Positions 37,110 through 47,771 of a stretch of DNA of 64,000 nucleotides are shown here, in pieces (within the stretch, counting starts at the first letter, position 1; the number at the start of each line of letters is the position of its first letter). Where the stretch lies: NCBI RefSeq assembly GCF_000816085.1, contig NZ_CP008747.1, forward strand, positions 2,408,130 through 2,472,129, in the 5' to 3' direction. Under the pieces are notes generated by a model, which was given only the letters and a program-made list of their open reading frames with translations, was not told the DNA's origin and ran no database searches. The translations under genes were made by a program, and so were the position numbers. Source of the stretch: Staphylococcus hyicus (GTDB taxonomy: Bacteria > Bacillota > Bacilli > Staphylococcales > Staphylococcaceae).

Positions 37110-38281
37110 GTCATACTAAAGCAACACAACTTATTCATGATCCACAGCGTGGTAAAACATATACTAGTGCCAATATACCGCTCTATTACTCATCGACCTA
37201 CCACCAACAAACTCTAGGTGGAGAAACAACGTATGATTATGCTCGAAGCGGTAATCCGAACCGAGAACTCTTAGAAACGAAACTTGCAGAACTTGAAAAT
37301 GGCACCCATGGTTTTGCTTTCAATTCAGGTATTAGCGCCATTACAAGTGTTTTTCTTACATTAAAAGCTGGCGATCACGTCATATTACCTGATGATGTCT
37401 ACGGCGGCACTTTTCGATTAACTGAACAGATTTTATCCAAATTTGATATTCATTTCACAACGGTAAACGCTGAAAAAACTGAAAATTTCGAAAAAGCAAT
37501 CACGCCACGTACACGACTTATCTATGTGGAAACACCATCTAATCCTTTATTTAAAATCACGCATATTCGTGGCGTAGCACAAATTGCTAAAAAACACAAC
37601 CTTTTACTCGCGGTAGACAATACGTTTATGACACCCATTGCACAAAATCCGTTAGATTTAGGTGCAGACATTGTTATTCATAGCGCTACAAAATTTTTAG
37701 GTGGACATAGTGACTTAATTGCAGGTGCTGTTATCACAAATCACGAGGCATTTGCAGAAGCGCTTTATCTCATACAAAACGGTGCAGGTACTGGCCTATC
37801 GGTGTATGACAGTTGGACGTTAACCCAACATTTAAAAACGCTCAATGTACGGTTTCAACAATCTTCTAAAAGTGCACAACGTATCGTTCGCTTCTTAGAA
37901 CAACACCCTGCTGTGGCTGACATCTATTACCCGGGTTATAGTACCGTACATCTGAACCAAGCCACACATGGTGGCGCGGTGTTTGGATTTAGACTCAAAC
38001 ACGAACATCTTGCACAAACATTTGTAGATGCGCTAAATATACCACTCGTATCGGTCAGCCTTGGTGGCGTAGAAACGATATTATCGCATCCCTACTCGAT
38101 GTCACATGCGGCAATTCCGCAACATATCAGAGAAGCACGTGGCATCACTTTTGGTTTATTTAGACTTAGCGTCGGTTTAGAAGACCCTGACACATTAATT
38201 TCAGACTTAGATTACGCATTAAAGGAGGTATACGATGAGTCGCTTATTGAACACCCTGAAAGACACTATTCTAGTGGCTGA
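37106..38281 (+). CDS. metC: Cystathionine beta-lyase MetC
   Basis: Cleaves cystathionine to homocysteine. 391 residues, same fold as MetI, PLP lysine in HSATKFLGGHSD (about 193). The C-terminal 16 codons run over the start of the next gene: that gene has AAAGGAGG and ATG at 38235, inside metC, and metC stops at 38281 in another frame. A 47-base coding overlap is large and probably enforces coupling. Confidence 0.93.
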   Translation: MSHTKATQLIHDPQRGKTYTSANIPLYYSSTYHQQTLGGETTYDYARSGNPNRELLETKLAELENGTHGFAFNSGISAITSVFLTLKAGDHVILPDDVYGGTFRLTEQILSKFDIHFTTVNAEKTENFEKAITPRTRLIYVETPSNPLFKITHIRGVAQIAKKHNLLLAVDNTFMTPIAQNPLDLGADIVIHSATKFLGGHSDLIAGAVITNHEAFAEALYLIQNGAGTGLSVYDSWTLTQHLKTLNVRFQQSSKSAQRIVRFLEQHPAVADIYYPGYSTVHLNQATHGGAVFGFRLKHEHLAQTFVDALNIPLVSVSLGGVETILSHPYSMSHAAIPQHIREARGITFGLFRLSVGLEDPDTLISDLDYALKEVYDESLIEHPERHYSSG

Positions 38282-40076
38282 TGGCGCAATGGGAACCATT
38301 CTGTATTCAGAAGGTCTCGATACGTGCCCTGAAGCATACAATTTAACACATCCTGAAAAAGTGGAACATATTCATCGTTCTTACATTCAAGCTGGCGCTG
38401 ATATTATCCAAACGAACACGTACGGTGCTAACTTTGAAAAGTTGAAAGCTTTTGGATTAGAAGATAAAGTCCGAGATATTCATCATGCTGCGATTGCAAT
38501 CGCAAAGCGCGCCGCTAAAGCAGACACCTTTATTCTAGGTACAGTTGGTGGTTTTCGCGGTTTGAAGCAAGGTGATTTCACTTTACCCGCCATTCAGTAC
38601 CATACAGAAATCCAAGTCGATTGTTTAGTGCAAGGTGGCGTGGATGGACTCTTATTTGAAACATATTATGATTTGGAAGAATTACTCGCCGTTATTCAAG
38701 CAACACGTCAAAAATATGATATCCCTATTATCGCGCAATTAACCGCTTCAAATACGAATTATTTACGTGATGGGACTGTCATTAACGATGCATTACAACA
38801 AATCATTCATGCTGGTGCCAATATCGTAGGTCTCAATTGCCACCATGGTCCGCACCATATGAAAAATTCATTTAGTCATATCGAGCTTCCGCACCAAGCA
38901 TATCTATCCTGTTATCCGAATGCGAGCTTGCTTGATATTGAAAACAATAATTTCAAATATAGTAACAATGCTTCGTATTTTGGTGAAGTGGCCGAACAAC
39001 TGATTCATGAAGGCGTGCGTATCATAGGAGGCTGTTGCGGGACAACGCCCGAACATATTCACCATATAAAAACGTCCATTCGTGGGTTAAAACCTGTCAC
39101 GCATAAAAAAGTAATTCCTATTCATAAAAAACGTGAAAGCACCACACCTCACGCAACCAAACTGAATTTAAAAGAACGCGTTACCCAACAACCGACTATA
39201 ATTGTAGAACTTGATACACCCAAACACCTTGATACAGACCGCTTTTTTAAAAATATTGCAGCGCTTGACCGTGCCAATATCGATGCCGTAACCCTTGCTG
39301 ACAATTCGTTGGCTACCGTACGTATATCCAATCTTGCAGCAGCAAGTTTAATTAAACAAAAGTACACAATTGAACCGCTCGTTCACATTACTTGTCGCGA
39401 TCGTAATCTCATCGGGTTACAGTCTCATTTGCTCGGCTTAGCATTACTCGGAATTAATGAAATCTTAGCCATTACTGGAGACCCCTCTAAAGTCGGTCAC
39501 TTACCTGGTGCCACAAATGTTTATGATGTTAATTCCAAAGGACTTACCGAGCTTGCGTTACGTTTCAACGAAGGGATTAACACAGACGGTGATGCGCTGA
39601 AAAGACGAACCAATTTCAACATCGCTGGTGCTTTTGACCCTCATGTAAGAAACATTGATGCCGCTGTGCGGAAACTTGAAACGAAACTGACAAGTGGCAT
39701 GCATTATTTCATTACACAACCTGTATTTACAAAAGAAAAAATCGTTGAAATTTATGAAGCTACGAAACACCTTAACGTCCCTATTTTTATAGGTATTATG
39801 CCTATTACAAGTTATAACAACGCCCTGTTTCTTCATAACGAAGTCCCTGGAATTAAGATGACAGATGACGTATTAGAGCGTTTCAAAGCCGTTGCAGGCG
39901 ATAAACTTGCGACATATGAACTTTCCATTTCAATTTGTAAATCACTCATTGAAACGGTGCACCAATACTTTAATGGTTTATATCTCATCACACCATTTGA
40001 ACGTGTCGACTACGCTTTAGAACTTGCAGCATATTCAAAATCAATCACATCAACCAATCAGGAGGTTATATTATGA
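38235..40076 (+). CDS. metF: Bifunctional homocysteine S-methyltransferase / methylenetetrahydrofolate reductase
   Basis: 613 residues, two enzymes in one. Residues 1-290 are a homocysteine S-methyltransferase barrel with Zn-binding Cys at LNCHHG and the [11 protein letters not shown] pair (about 262-272). Residues 310-600 are a MetF-type reductase ([20 protein letters not shown], about 412) that makes methyl-tetrahydrofolate. AAAGGAGG precedes the ATG. The stop overlaps the metE ATG (ATGA). This fusion is standard in the staphylococcal met operon. Confidence 0.93.
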   Translation: MSRLLNTLKDTILVADGAMGTILYSEGLDTCPEAYNLTHPEKVEHIHRSYIQAGADIIQTNTYGANFEKLKAFGLEDKVRDIHHAAIAIAKRAAKADTFILGTVGGFRGLKQGDFTLPAIQYHTEIQVDCLVQGGVDGLLFETYYDLEELLAVIQATRQKYDIPIIAQLTASNTNYLRDGTVINDALQQIIHAGANIVGLNCHHGPHHMKNSFSHIELPHQAYLSCYPNASLLDIENNNFKYSNNASYFGEVAEQLIHEGVRIIGGCCGTTPEHIHHIKTSIRGLKPVTHKKVIPIHKKRESTTPHATKLNLKERVTQQPTIIVELDTPKHLDTDRFFKNIAALDRANIDAVTLADNSLATVRISNLAAASLIKQKYTIEPLVHITCRDRNLIGLQSHLLGLALLGINEILAITGDPSKVGHLPGATNVYDVNSKGLTELALRFNEGINTDGDALKRRTNFNIAGAFDPHVRNIDAAVRKLETKLTSGMHYFITQPVFTKEKIVEIYEATKHLNVPIFIGIMPITSYNNALFLHNEVPGIKMTDDVLERFKAVAGDKLATYELSISICKSLIETVHQYFNGLYLITPFERVDYALELAAYSKSITSTNQEVIL

Positions 40077-42316
40077 CAATTAAAACAACAAACTTAGGAT
40101 TCCCAAGACTTGGACGTAAACGTGAATGGAAAAAAGCAATTGAGAACTATTGGAATCAATCCCTTTCAAAAGCTGAATTAGATGACACATTACGCAACTT
40201 ACATCGTGAAAATTTATTACTTCAAAAGAACCATCATTTAGACAGTGTTCCTGTCGGTGACTTTTCACTTTATGATCATATTTTAGATACATCGTTACTT
40301 TTTAATATTATTCCTGAACGTTTCCAAGGGCGTGACGTTGATGATGATTTACTCTTTGATATTGCGCGCGGTAATAAAGAACACGTCGCAAGTGCACTCA
40401 TTAAATGGTTTAACACAAACTATCACTACATCGTACCAGAATGGGATCATGTCACACCAAAACTCGGTCGTCATGTCATTTTAGAACGCTTTAACTACGC
40501 GAAATCACTTAATATTCATGCGCACCCTGTGATTATCGGCCCTATCACTTTCGTTAAATTGTCAAAAGGCGGACATCAATCTTTTGAAGATAAAGTACGT
40601 ACGTTACTTCCATTGTATATAGAAGCATTTGAAGCTTTAATCCAAGCAGGCGCAGAATTGATTCAAGTGGATGAACCCGTGTTAGTGACAGATGACGGTG
40701 AAGATTTAGAAGCGATAACACGTGAAGCATATGAGGCATTTGCTGGTGCAGAAGTCGCTGAGAAGTTAATCATTCAAACTTATTTTGAACGGGCTAATGT
40801 CAAATTTTTAAGTAGCCTTCCAGTCAAAGGTCTTGGTTTAGACTTTGTTCATGACCGTGGTCAAAACTTGGCTCAAATTGAAAATGGTGACTTTGATGCA
40901 TCGAAAACATTATTTGCAGGTATCATTGATGGTCGAAATGTTTGGGCTTCAGATGTAAAAGCTAAAAAAGCATTAATCGAAACATTATCAACTTACACAG
41001 ATGACCTTTATATCAATCCTTCATCATCACTTCTTCATGTCCCAGTCTCATTAGATGATGAAACATTAGATGACACCGTGCGCGACGGGTTAAGTTTTGC
41101 GACTGAAAAATTGGAAGAATTGGATGCGTTAAAACGTGCAATTAATGATGGAAATACTGAAAAACTAGACGCATTACAAGCACAATATGAGCGTTTCCAA
41201 AATCAAGATTTCAAAAACTTAACATATGATTTTGACAGTGTCCGTTCAACGCGTGAATCTAAATTTGAAACACGAAAAGTGGTTCAACAAGAACGTTTAA
41301 ACTTGCCTGATTTACCAACTACGACAATTGGGTCATTCCCGCAATCTCCAGAAGTTCGAAAAAAGCGTGCGGATTGGAAAAACAATCGTATTTCAAATGA
41401 GGACTATGACACGTTTTTGAAAGCTGAAATTAAGCGCTGGATAGACATTCAAGAGGATATTGGTTTAGACGTCTTCGTACATGGCGAATTCGAACGCAAT
41501 GACATGGTTGAATTCTTCGGCGAAAAACTACAAGGATTTTTAGTGACAAAATTCGGTTGGGTGCAGTCTTATGGTTCTCGTGCGGTGAAACCACCGATTA
41601 TTTATGGTGATGTAAAATGGACAGCACCTTTAACCGTTAAAGAGACGGTATATGCGCAAAGCTTAACAGACAAACCTGTCAAAGGCATGCTAACAGGCCC
41701 TGTGACGATTTTAAACTGGTCATTTGAACGTGTGGACTTACCACGTGAAGACGTACAAAATCAAATCGCCTTGGCAATTAATGAAGAAGTGTTAGCACTT
41801 GAAGAAGCTGGTATTAAAGTCATTCAAGTGGACGAACCTGCACTGCGCGAAGGCTTACCGCTGCGTAAAGCTTATCATGAGGATTATTTACGCAAAGCCG
41901 TGCATAGCTTTAAACTGGCAACATCTTCAGTGGCGGATCATACACAAATTCATACGCATATGTGTTACTCACAATTTGGTCAAATCATTCATGCAATTCA
42001 TGAACTTGATGCGGATGTCATTTCTATTGAAACATCACGTAGTCATGGTGATTTAATCAAAGATTTTGAAGATATTCATTATGATTTAGGTATTGGTTTA
42101 GGTGTTTATGACATTCATAGTCCACGTATTCCTACTGAAGATGAAATAACGACAGCCATTCAAAGAGGATTGCAACAAATTGACCGCTCACTCTTCTGGG
42201 TGAACCCAGACTGCGGATTAAAAACACGAAAAGAAGCAGAAGTAAAAGCCGCATTAACCGTTCTCGTGAACAGCGCTAAAAAACTACGTCAAAATACGAC
42301 AACACCGACAGCATAA
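40073..42316 (+). CDS. metE: Cobalamin-independent methionine synthase
   Basis: Transfers the methyl from methyl-tetrahydropteroyl-glutamate to homocysteine. 747 residues, the usual size. An N-terminal barrel is followed by a C-terminal catalytic barrel with the zinc motif HTHMCYSQF (about 635) and the late DCGLKTRK cysteine (about 720). GGAGG precedes the ATG, which overlaps the metF stop. The folate-side partner is MetF in the same operon. Confidence 0.97.
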   Translation: MTIKTTNLGFPRLGRKREWKKAIENYWNQSLSKAELDDTLRNLHRENLLLQKNHHLDSVPVGDFSLYDHILDTSLLFNIIPERFQGRDVDDDLLFDIARGNKEHVASALIKWFNTNYHYIVPEWDHVTPKLGRHVILERFNYAKSLNIHAHPVIIGPITFVKLSKGGHQSFEDKVRTLLPLYIEAFEALIQAGAELIQVDEPVLVTDDGEDLEAITREAYEAFAGAEVAEKLIIQTYFERANVKFLSSLPVKGLGLDFVHDRGQNLAQIENGDFDASKTLFAGIIDGRNVWASDVKAKKALIETLSTYTDDLYINPSSSLLHVPVSLDDETLDDTVRDGLSFATEKLEELDALKRAINDGNTEKLDALQAQYERFQNQDFKNLTYDFDSVRSTRESKFETRKVVQQERLNLPDLPTTTIGSFPQSPEVRKKRADWKNNRISNEDYDTFLKAEIKRWIDIQEDIGLDVFVHGEFERNDMVEFFGEKLQGFLVTKFGWVQSYGSRAVKPPIIYGDVKWTAPLTVKETVYAQSLTDKPVKGMLTGPVTILNWSFERVDLPREDVQNQIALAINEEVLALEEAGIKVIQVDEPALREGLPLRKAYHEDYLRKAVHSFKLATSSVADHTQIHTHMCYSQFGQIIHAIHELDADVISIETSRSHGDLIKDFEDIHYDLGIGLGVYDIHSPRIPTEDEITTAIQRGLQQIDRSLFWVNPDCGLKTRKEAEVKAALTVLVNSAKKLRQNTTTPTA

Positions 42317-42331
42317 TCACTTTTAGAAAGG

Positions 42332-43084
42332 ATGATAGCCATGTCCTATCCATTATGGCAACAACTTGATCATTTAAAGTCCCTGACATGGGTGGATTTA
42401 ACACATACCTTCAACGCACACTCCCCTCACTTTAGTGCGTTTGAAGGTGCTCAAATTGACACACCATTCACTGTTCAAAAAGATGGATTTTTCGTTCAAC
42501 AGTGGCAGCTTGTGACACAATACGGCACCCATATTGATGCCCCTATTCACTTTGTAGACCACACACGGTACTTACATGAATTGGCGCTTAAAGAATTGGT
42601 ACTCCCGTTAATTGTGCTCGATTTTTCTAAAGAAGTAGCGGAAAATCCTGATTTTGTGCTTACACGTGAACACGTTGAACAGTGGGAAGCACAAAACGGG
42701 ACAATCGAACCTGACACTTTCGTCGCCTTTCGAAGTGATTGGTCGAAACGTTGGCCTCATACGGTTCAATTTGAAAATAAAGATGCAGACGGTAATCAAC
42801 ACCTTCCTGGTTGGGGACTTGACGCTTTACAATATTTAATTGAAACCCGTCACGTAAAAGCGATTGGACATGAAACATTTGATACCGATGCTTCTGTTGA
42901 AATTCGAAAACATGGTGATATTGTAGGTGAACGTTATGTTTTAGGACAAGATACGTATCAAATTGAGCTTTTAAACAATTTAGATCAACTTCCAACACGC
43001 GGTGCCATCATTTATCACATTCCGCCAAAACCCGATCACGCTCCTGGATTTCCTGTGCGTAGTTTTGCGATACTTCCAGAATAA
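42332..43084 (+). CDS. Cyclase-family metal hydrolase
   Basis: A 250-residue protein of the kynurenine formamidase-like cyclase family. The metal-binding motif QYGTHIDAPIHF (about 64-75) and HETFDTDASVEI (about 173) are clear. AGAAAGGA lies before the start at 42341 or the first codon at 42332. It trails metE by about 15-25 bases and is likely in the met operon, so a role in sulfur amino-acid metabolism is possible, but its substrate is unknown. Confidence 0.8.
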   Translation: MIAMSYPLWQQLDHLKSLTWVDLTHTFNAHSPHFSAFEGAQIDTPFTVQKDGFFVQQWQLVTQYGTHIDAPIHFVDHTRYLHELALKELVLPLIVLDFSKEVAENPDFVLTREHVEQWEAQNGTIEPDTFVAFRSDWSKRWPHTVQFENKDADGNQHLPGWGLDALQYLIETRHVKAIGHETFDTDASVEIRKHGDIVGERYVLGQDTYQIELLNNLDQLPTRGAIIYHIPPKPDHAPGFPVRSFAILPE

Positions 43085-43109
43085 AAAATGATAATTTATC
43101 TGAGATGGG

Positions 43110-43370
43110 ATATAGTACACCTGTTAATTAAAAATATGCCAACAAATTTCATTGATACATGAACTTTGTTGGCTATTATTTATCTATATTATTAAATTTA
43201 GACTTAATGATACACATTTTGATAAATTGTGATTGATTCCTTAGCCAAGACTTCTGAGGCATTTAGCCGCAACCGAAAATCCATTTTGAGTTAAGGTACC
43301 TAGAAAAGCGAGGTGTTAGGGACAATCATAAATTGAAAAGCTTTACGTCCTATCCATCATTTTTATGTTA
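43110..43370. repeat. Dispersed composite repeat, inverted copy
   Basis: Read on the minus strand, the modules follow the same order as at 23305: A (CGCTTTTCTAG hairpin side, 43305-43365), B (CCTTAGCCAAGACTTCTGAGGC region, 43235-43290) and C (CCAACAAA/TTTGTTGG hairpin, 43138-43176). It acts as the met-operon end by position. Confidence 0.7.
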
Positions 43371-43408
43371 TTATATTTAATAATAAAAATTTTTTATAGG
43401 AGGGTGTT

Positions 43409-43636
43409 ATGTTGAGAGCATCGTGGATATTGTGGAGCATCATAACAGCTTTTTGGTTTATTTTATATTTAAGTGTATCGACTTTTTTATGGTTACGTGA
43501 AGTTGACGGTACTGGTACAGTTCAAACGCCAGAATTAAAACTGATTTCCATCGGTGTATGGAGTGCATTTTTTATCATTCCATGTTGCATTCAAATCATA
43601 TGGTTCATCTTCAATCTGATTAAATCTAAAAAATAA
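43409..43636 (+). CDS. DUF3923 small membrane protein
   Basis: A 75-residue protein with two TM helices (about 5-27 and 45-67) joined by a short loop REVDGTGTVQTPELKLISIG, the DUF3923 signature. AGGAGG precedes the ATG. A dead paralogue lies 150 bases downstream. Function unknown. Confidence 0.8.
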   Translation: MLRASWILWSIITAFWFILYLSVSTFLWLREVDGTGTVQTPELKLISIGVWSAFFIIPCCIQIIWFIFNLIKSKK

Positions 43637-43779
43637 CCGTTATACCGCTAATACAACAACAAGCAAAAATTGCATAATTTCGTATTCAAAGGTTTACATA
43701 TATCAACGTTAATCATGACGTCATGTTTTTAAATGATGCATCAAAATCGATGTCATACTTATCTTAGGGGAAATTTTTT

Positions 43780-43991
43780 ATGAAAATATCGTGAATTATA
43801 TGGTGGATTTTTAATGCCTTTTGGTTGTTATTGTTAATTATTGGAGTAATCGTCATATTTATTTCGTTACGATTTTAATTTGACTGGCACAATTCATTAT
43901 TCCGTTCACTATTCAACTTATTCAGATGATTATTAATATTATATTAACAATCACAGAACGTAATAAACCGAAATACCAAAAGAAAGCGTGA
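43780..43991 (+). pseudogene. Broken DUF3923 paralogue
   Basis: AGGGGA precedes ATG at 43780. The frame reads MKIS, stop (TGA in place of the Trp codon), IIWWIFNAFWLLLLIIGVIV, then stops at 43876. After a frameshift the second TM part is recovered (QFIIPFTIQLIQMIINIILT) and ends in a basic tail at TGA 43989. The order and motifs match the intact DUF3923 gene just upstream, so this is a decayed tandem duplicate. Confidence 0.8.
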
Positions 43992-43996
43992 TTGAG

Positions 43997-44611
43997 ATGT
44001 TGCAAGCAGTGTTACATGGATTTTTACTCGCTTTAGGCTTAATTTTACCGTTAGGTGCTCAAAATGTCTTTGTTTTTAATCAAGGGGCAAATCACAAAAA
44101 TTGGGTGCGTACCCTACCTGTCATCGTGACTGCAGGCTTATGTGATACGTTATTAATTTTACTTGCGGTTTTAGGCGTGTCTTTAGTGTTGATGTCTTTA
44201 CCTACGCTTCAATTGGTCATTTATATCATTGGTTTCATTTTTTTACTTTATATGGCCTGGTCATTATGGCGCGAAAAGCCTGCCTCAATAGAAAAGCAGA
44301 CACAAATGTCGGCTAAGAAACAAATTGGCTTTGCCCTCTCTGTGTCACTGTTAAATCCGCATGCAATCATGGATACCATCGGCGTCATCGGAACAAGTGC
44401 GGCGCTATACACAGGTAGTGAAAAAGTTATCTTTACGCTAGCAACGATGACTGTGTCCTGGGTATGGTTTATCACATTAGCACTATTAGGACGTCTCGTA
44501 GGTCATGTCGATCGCACTGGCAAATTTATTGTCATATTAAACAAATGCTCAAGTGTTATCATCATTTTTGTAGCCATGATTATTTTAAAAAACATCGTTC
44601 AACTTCTATAA
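43997..44611 (+). CDS. LysE/ArgO-family amino-acid exporter
   Basis: A 204-residue membrane protein with five or six TM helices. The family motif LGLILPLGAQNVFVFNQG at the N-terminus and SLLNPHAIMDTIGVIG (about 115) identify LysE/ArgO exporters of basic amino acids. I prefer ATG 43997 over the GTG at 43988, as the only decent ribosome site (AGAAAG) suits it. It partly overlaps the end of the DUF3923 pseudogene. A terminator follows. Confidence 0.88.
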   Translation: MLQAVLHGFLLALGLILPLGAQNVFVFNQGANHKNWVRTLPVIVTAGLCDTLLILLAVLGVSLVLMSLPTLQLVIYIIGFIFLLYMAWSLWREKPASIEKQTQMSAKKQIGFALSVSLLNPHAIMDTIGVIGTSAALYTGSEKVIFTLATMTVSWVWFITLALLGRLVGHVDRTGKFIVILNKCSSVIIIFVAMIILKNIVQLL

Positions 44612-44629
44612 TTCTTCAAAAATAAACTT

Positions 44630-44666
44630 TTTAAAGAGGTGTGTGCTATCACCTCTTTTTTTATCG
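44630..44666 (+). terminator. Terminator of the lysE-type gene
   Basis: AAAGAGGTG and CACCTCTTT around GTGCTAT, then TTTTT. Confidence 0.9.
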
Positions 44667-44864
44667 CCAATAAAATTGTAATCTCATTAAATGCACTTTA
44701 ACTTAATAGAGTTAGTAAATGTTATTTTTGTAATTTTAAAAACAATAAATACTTATATTATTTATTACATATATACCAACCTATATTTTATCGTTTCGTG
44801 TTATGATTACTACAACACAGTTTAAAAATATATTTAAATTAACTATAAAAGGGTGGGAGAACAT

Positions 44865-46079
44865 ATGAATTTCATTAAAAAGTACAAGTGGGTCATTGTC
44901 GGTAGTATAGTGGCTTTAGCTGTCATTATTTTACTCACATTCGTATTCATTAAAAATAAGAAAGTAAATGTAGAAGATGATGTCAAAGTCGAATTTTCAG
45001 GATACAATGGATCAGGTTATGCACATATCACCGATAAGTCCTCAGAAAAAATTACAAATAAACTTTTAGCTCAAGCATTAAGACAGGCAGATTTTAAAAA
45101 TAAAGATGTGATTGAGATGATCGAAAAAGGTAATACAGATGACTTGGATAGTGATAAATTCACCAAAGAAGAACAAGATCAATTGGTGAAAGCAGGAAAG
45201 ATATTAGAAAGCTTTGAACTTGATATTGATAAAGAAGATAAATTATCAAATGGTGACAAAATTAAAGTCAAGTTAAAAATTAAGAAAAACATGTCAAAAG
45301 AGTATCAACTAAAAGCAAAAGAATTCACTAAGGAATTTAAAGTGTCCGGTTTAAAAAATCCGAAATCTCTTGATGCGAAATCTTTATTTGAAGGCTTAAA
45401 TCCAACATTTACTGGATTAAATGGTAGCGGGCAACTCCATCTTTTATATAAAGATGCACCTGAATCAATCAAAAAGTTATCTCTTTCAAACTTTGAATTT
45501 ACAGTCCCAAATAACGGCAAACTTAAAAACGGGGATAAAGTTAAGTTAAAAGTACCCGAAGAAGTTGTGAAGCAAATTAATGACAGTGAATCCACGAACT
45601 TTAAGGGCAGTACAACATATGAATTAAAAGTAAAAGATTTAAAAGACGTCAATAAGTTAGAAAATGTTAGCACATTATTAGAGGACAATAATAAACTTAT
45701 TAATGATCGCTTTAAAAGTTCAAGTTATTCAAAATCCTCTACCGAACAAATTGGTCAATACTTTAAAACGAGTAATAATGTAGATTCAGAATATGACTTT
45801 GGTTCAAGTGATAGTGACAACACTACTGAAAAAATCTCACCCGTGCGCGACATCGATGAAACGAGAGTGACGTTAATTACTGCAGTAAAAGTCACTGAAA
45901 CAAGCAAATACTCTGACCCCGAGGTAAAATATGCTTACTCTGGTTACTCAAATTATCTTTTAGAAGGCAACCGATTAACTAAAGACGATACGACTAGAGA
46001 AATTGACGAATTAAATTCAGAAGAAGATTTGGAAGAATTTAATAACACGTTAGATAGCAATGGTTTCATCGCATTATAA
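44865..46079 (+). CDS. Membrane-anchored two-repeat extracellular protein
   Basis: A 404-residue protein: a short basic start, one TM helix (about 10-32), then an extracellular part. GGGTGGGAG precedes ATG 44865. The outer part has two tandem repeats of about 130 residues, each opening with a SGYNGSGYAHI-like or TGLNGSGQLHL box and ending with LSNGDKIKVKL or LKNGDKVKLKV. A Ser-rich segment and a C-terminal beta-like domain (TLITAVKVTETS) follow. This design resembles staphylococcal YvbJ/TcaA-type cell-envelope proteins. No enzyme motif. Function unknown. Confidence 0.65.
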   Translation: MNFIKKYKWVIVGSIVALAVIILLTFVFIKNKKVNVEDDVKVEFSGYNGSGYAHITDKSSEKITNKLLAQALRQADFKNKDVIEMIEKGNTDDLDSDKFTKEEQDQLVKAGKILESFELDIDKEDKLSNGDKIKVKLKIKKNMSKEYQLKAKEFTKEFKVSGLKNPKSLDAKSLFEGLNPTFTGLNGSGQLHLLYKDAPESIKKLSLSNFEFTVPNNGKLKNGDKVKLKVPEEVVKQINDSESTNFKGSTTYELKVKDLKDVNKLENVSTLLEDNNKLINDRFKSSSYSKSSTEQIGQYFKTSNNVDSEYDFGSSDSDNTTEKISPVRDIDETRVTLITAVKVTETSKYSDPEVKYAYSGYSNYLLEGNRLTKDDTTREIDELNSEEDLEEFNNTLDSNGFIAL

Positions 46080-46087
46080 TTGCATTT

Positions 46088-46132
46088 TATAGCCACCAAA
46101 GTTCATTTTTAAAGAACTTTGATGGCTTTCTT
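46088..46132 (+). terminator. Terminator after the two-repeat protein gene
   Basis: AGCCACCAAAGTTC pairs with GAACTTTGATGGCT across a 10-base loop, then TTCTTG. Confidence 0.75.
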
Positions 46133-46230
46133 GTTTGCAACGAAATTTTTCTGATACTTTATGATTTAAACTTTATTATGAGACACCATGTTGCTCAAAT
46201 ATTGAACTAAAAAGTAATCCATCCCCGTTA

Positions 46231-46782
46231 TTATGTGTTCAAACCTTTGGCATAACGGATGAACGCATGAGATACAAACACACATAGACTGATATGTACA
46301 AGCCAAAATATTAAATCTGTAATCATACCTATAGACAATATAAAAGACAGTATTTTGCCAATAAGAGGCACTACTATTAATTGAATACAAATTAAAAGCA
46401 TTTTAATAAATCTATGATTCGTATTAAACAATACTATAGATAGGGGCGTGATGACTACCATGCTTATATATGCAATCATTCCCATTTCCCCAAGTAAAAG
46501 TGTTTCATTATGTAATGTTCTGTTTAAACTCATATTAGATACAAATCTCATAATAAACCTATACATCCCTATGAAAAAGAAAAAACCTAATACATTCCAA
46601 AATATTTTCTCTAAAATCAACAAGACATAATGGCTTACATTTTTCTGTTTCGCTTCGTAAACGACTTCACATATCACTATTATTAATAGTAAAAATATCG
46701 ACATCGTTAAAAATGTATAGCTATACTCACCTAATACGATACCTTTAAAAAACCTCAAGAGTTCGAATAATTCTCCAACCAT
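46231..46782 (-). CDS. Five-TM hypothetical membrane protein
   Basis: A 183-residue protein with five hydrophobic helices and no recognised domain. AAGGAG precedes the start; ATGATG gives two adjacent choices. It stands alone, convergent with the two-repeat protein gene. High AT and rare-codon use suggest a recently acquired or fast-evolving gene. Function unknown. Confidence 0.55.
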   Translation of the reverse strand: MVGELFELLRFFKGIVLGEYSYTFLTMSIFLLLIIVICEVVYEAKQKNVSHYVLLILEKIFWNVLGFFFFIGMYRFIMRFVSNMSLNRTLHNETLLLGEMGMIAYISMVVITPLSIVLFNTNHRFIKMLLICIQLIVVPLIGKILSFILSIGMITDLIFWLVHISLCVFVSHAFIRYAKGLNT

Positions 46783-46883
46783 CATATACTCCTTAAAAGT
46801 TATTCTAATAATATAAACTTGTTGTTAAAATTTATTGTACCTTACTTTAAATTCATATTGCATTACTATTTTTAATTTAACTC

Positions 46884-46924
46884 TAAAAAACGGTAAAGGG
46901 CGTTTTTTATAACCCTTTACCGCA
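46884..46924 (-). terminator. Terminator of the urease accessory genes
   Basis: A perfect 10-bp stem CGGTAAAGGG/CCCTTTACCG (46891-46900 with 46913-46922), then a minus-strand U-run. Confidence 0.9.
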
Positions 46925-46936
46925 TATTAATACCTA

Positions 46937-47770
46937 TTAATATTTCCGTAAAAATTGTGCATCTTCTTCGTGATAGGTCGTCATCACAAATTGATGTACA
47001 TCATGAATAACGCGATTAATAACATCCGTAGACTGTGCTAATATACGTACCGTTAGCCCATGTGTAGGCAATAATGTGACACCGACACGACATGTAGGAT
47101 TAATGTGCTGAGTGACCACATCTTGAACCGCTTCAACACATTTTTGGTTCACGTGAGAACTCATATAAAAACATGTCCCTAGATGGGTAAAACCTTCCAT
47201 ATATCCAATATCAGATACTTTATTTTTATGAGTGTCTAATCGTAAATGATCATAAACGACAAGTTCATCCTCAACTTTAATCTCATTCAACAATTGAAGA
47301 TAATCGTACTGAAACATACGCCCTTCTTTATCATAACCTGGTGTGAGTATGTCCGAATAAAACATGGTCGCATGTTTTGAAAGTTTAAATACGTTATGTT
47401 GGTAAAATTTCGCATGGGTATACCCGATAATAGGATCACCAATATATTCCATAAAACTTTCATCCTCTAAAATGAAAGTTTGATATTGTTCCACGCGGTC
47501 TTCCAACGTCTTAAAAATGATAGTTGCTCCTTGGTTAGTGAGCACAGCATGTGCATTTTTTTCAAAGTGTATGCGCATCCGGTAGCGGTCACCATCGACA
47601 AAGCCACCACCTAATTGAATTAAAAACATAGTCGGATGCGGACTGCCGTTAAGATACGATGGACGTAATACTTTGAGCCCACCCTGAAAATACGTTTTAC
47701 CATTTATCGTTTTGGACCCATCATGTTTAAATGTGATATCCAGTTCCCCTGTCCAATCTGAAATGGCCAT
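46937..47770 (-). CDS. ureD: Urease accessory protein UreD
   Basis: The scaffold that docks UreF and UreG on apo-urease. 277 residues; S. aureus UreD is about 278. Typical start WTGELDITFKHDGSK and the central SQF-like HVNQKCVEAVQD/THGLTVRILAQSTD parts are present. Last of ureE-ureF-ureG-ureD on the minus strand, one base after ureG. Confidence 0.93.
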   Translation of the reverse strand: MAISDWTGELDITFKHDGSKTINGKTYFQGGLKVLRPSYLNGSPHPTMFLIQLGGGFVDGDRYRMRIHFEKNAHAVLTNQGATIIFKTLEDRVEQYQTFILEDESFMEYIGDPIIGYTHAKFYQHNVFKLSKHATMFYSDILTPGYDKEGRMFQYDYLQLLNEIKVEDELVVYDHLRLDTHKNKVSDIGYMEGFTHLGTCFYMSSHVNQKCVEAVQDVVTQHINPTCRVGVTLLPTHGLTVRILAQSTDVINRVIHDVHQFVMTTYHEEDAQFLRKY

Positions 47771-47771
47771 A

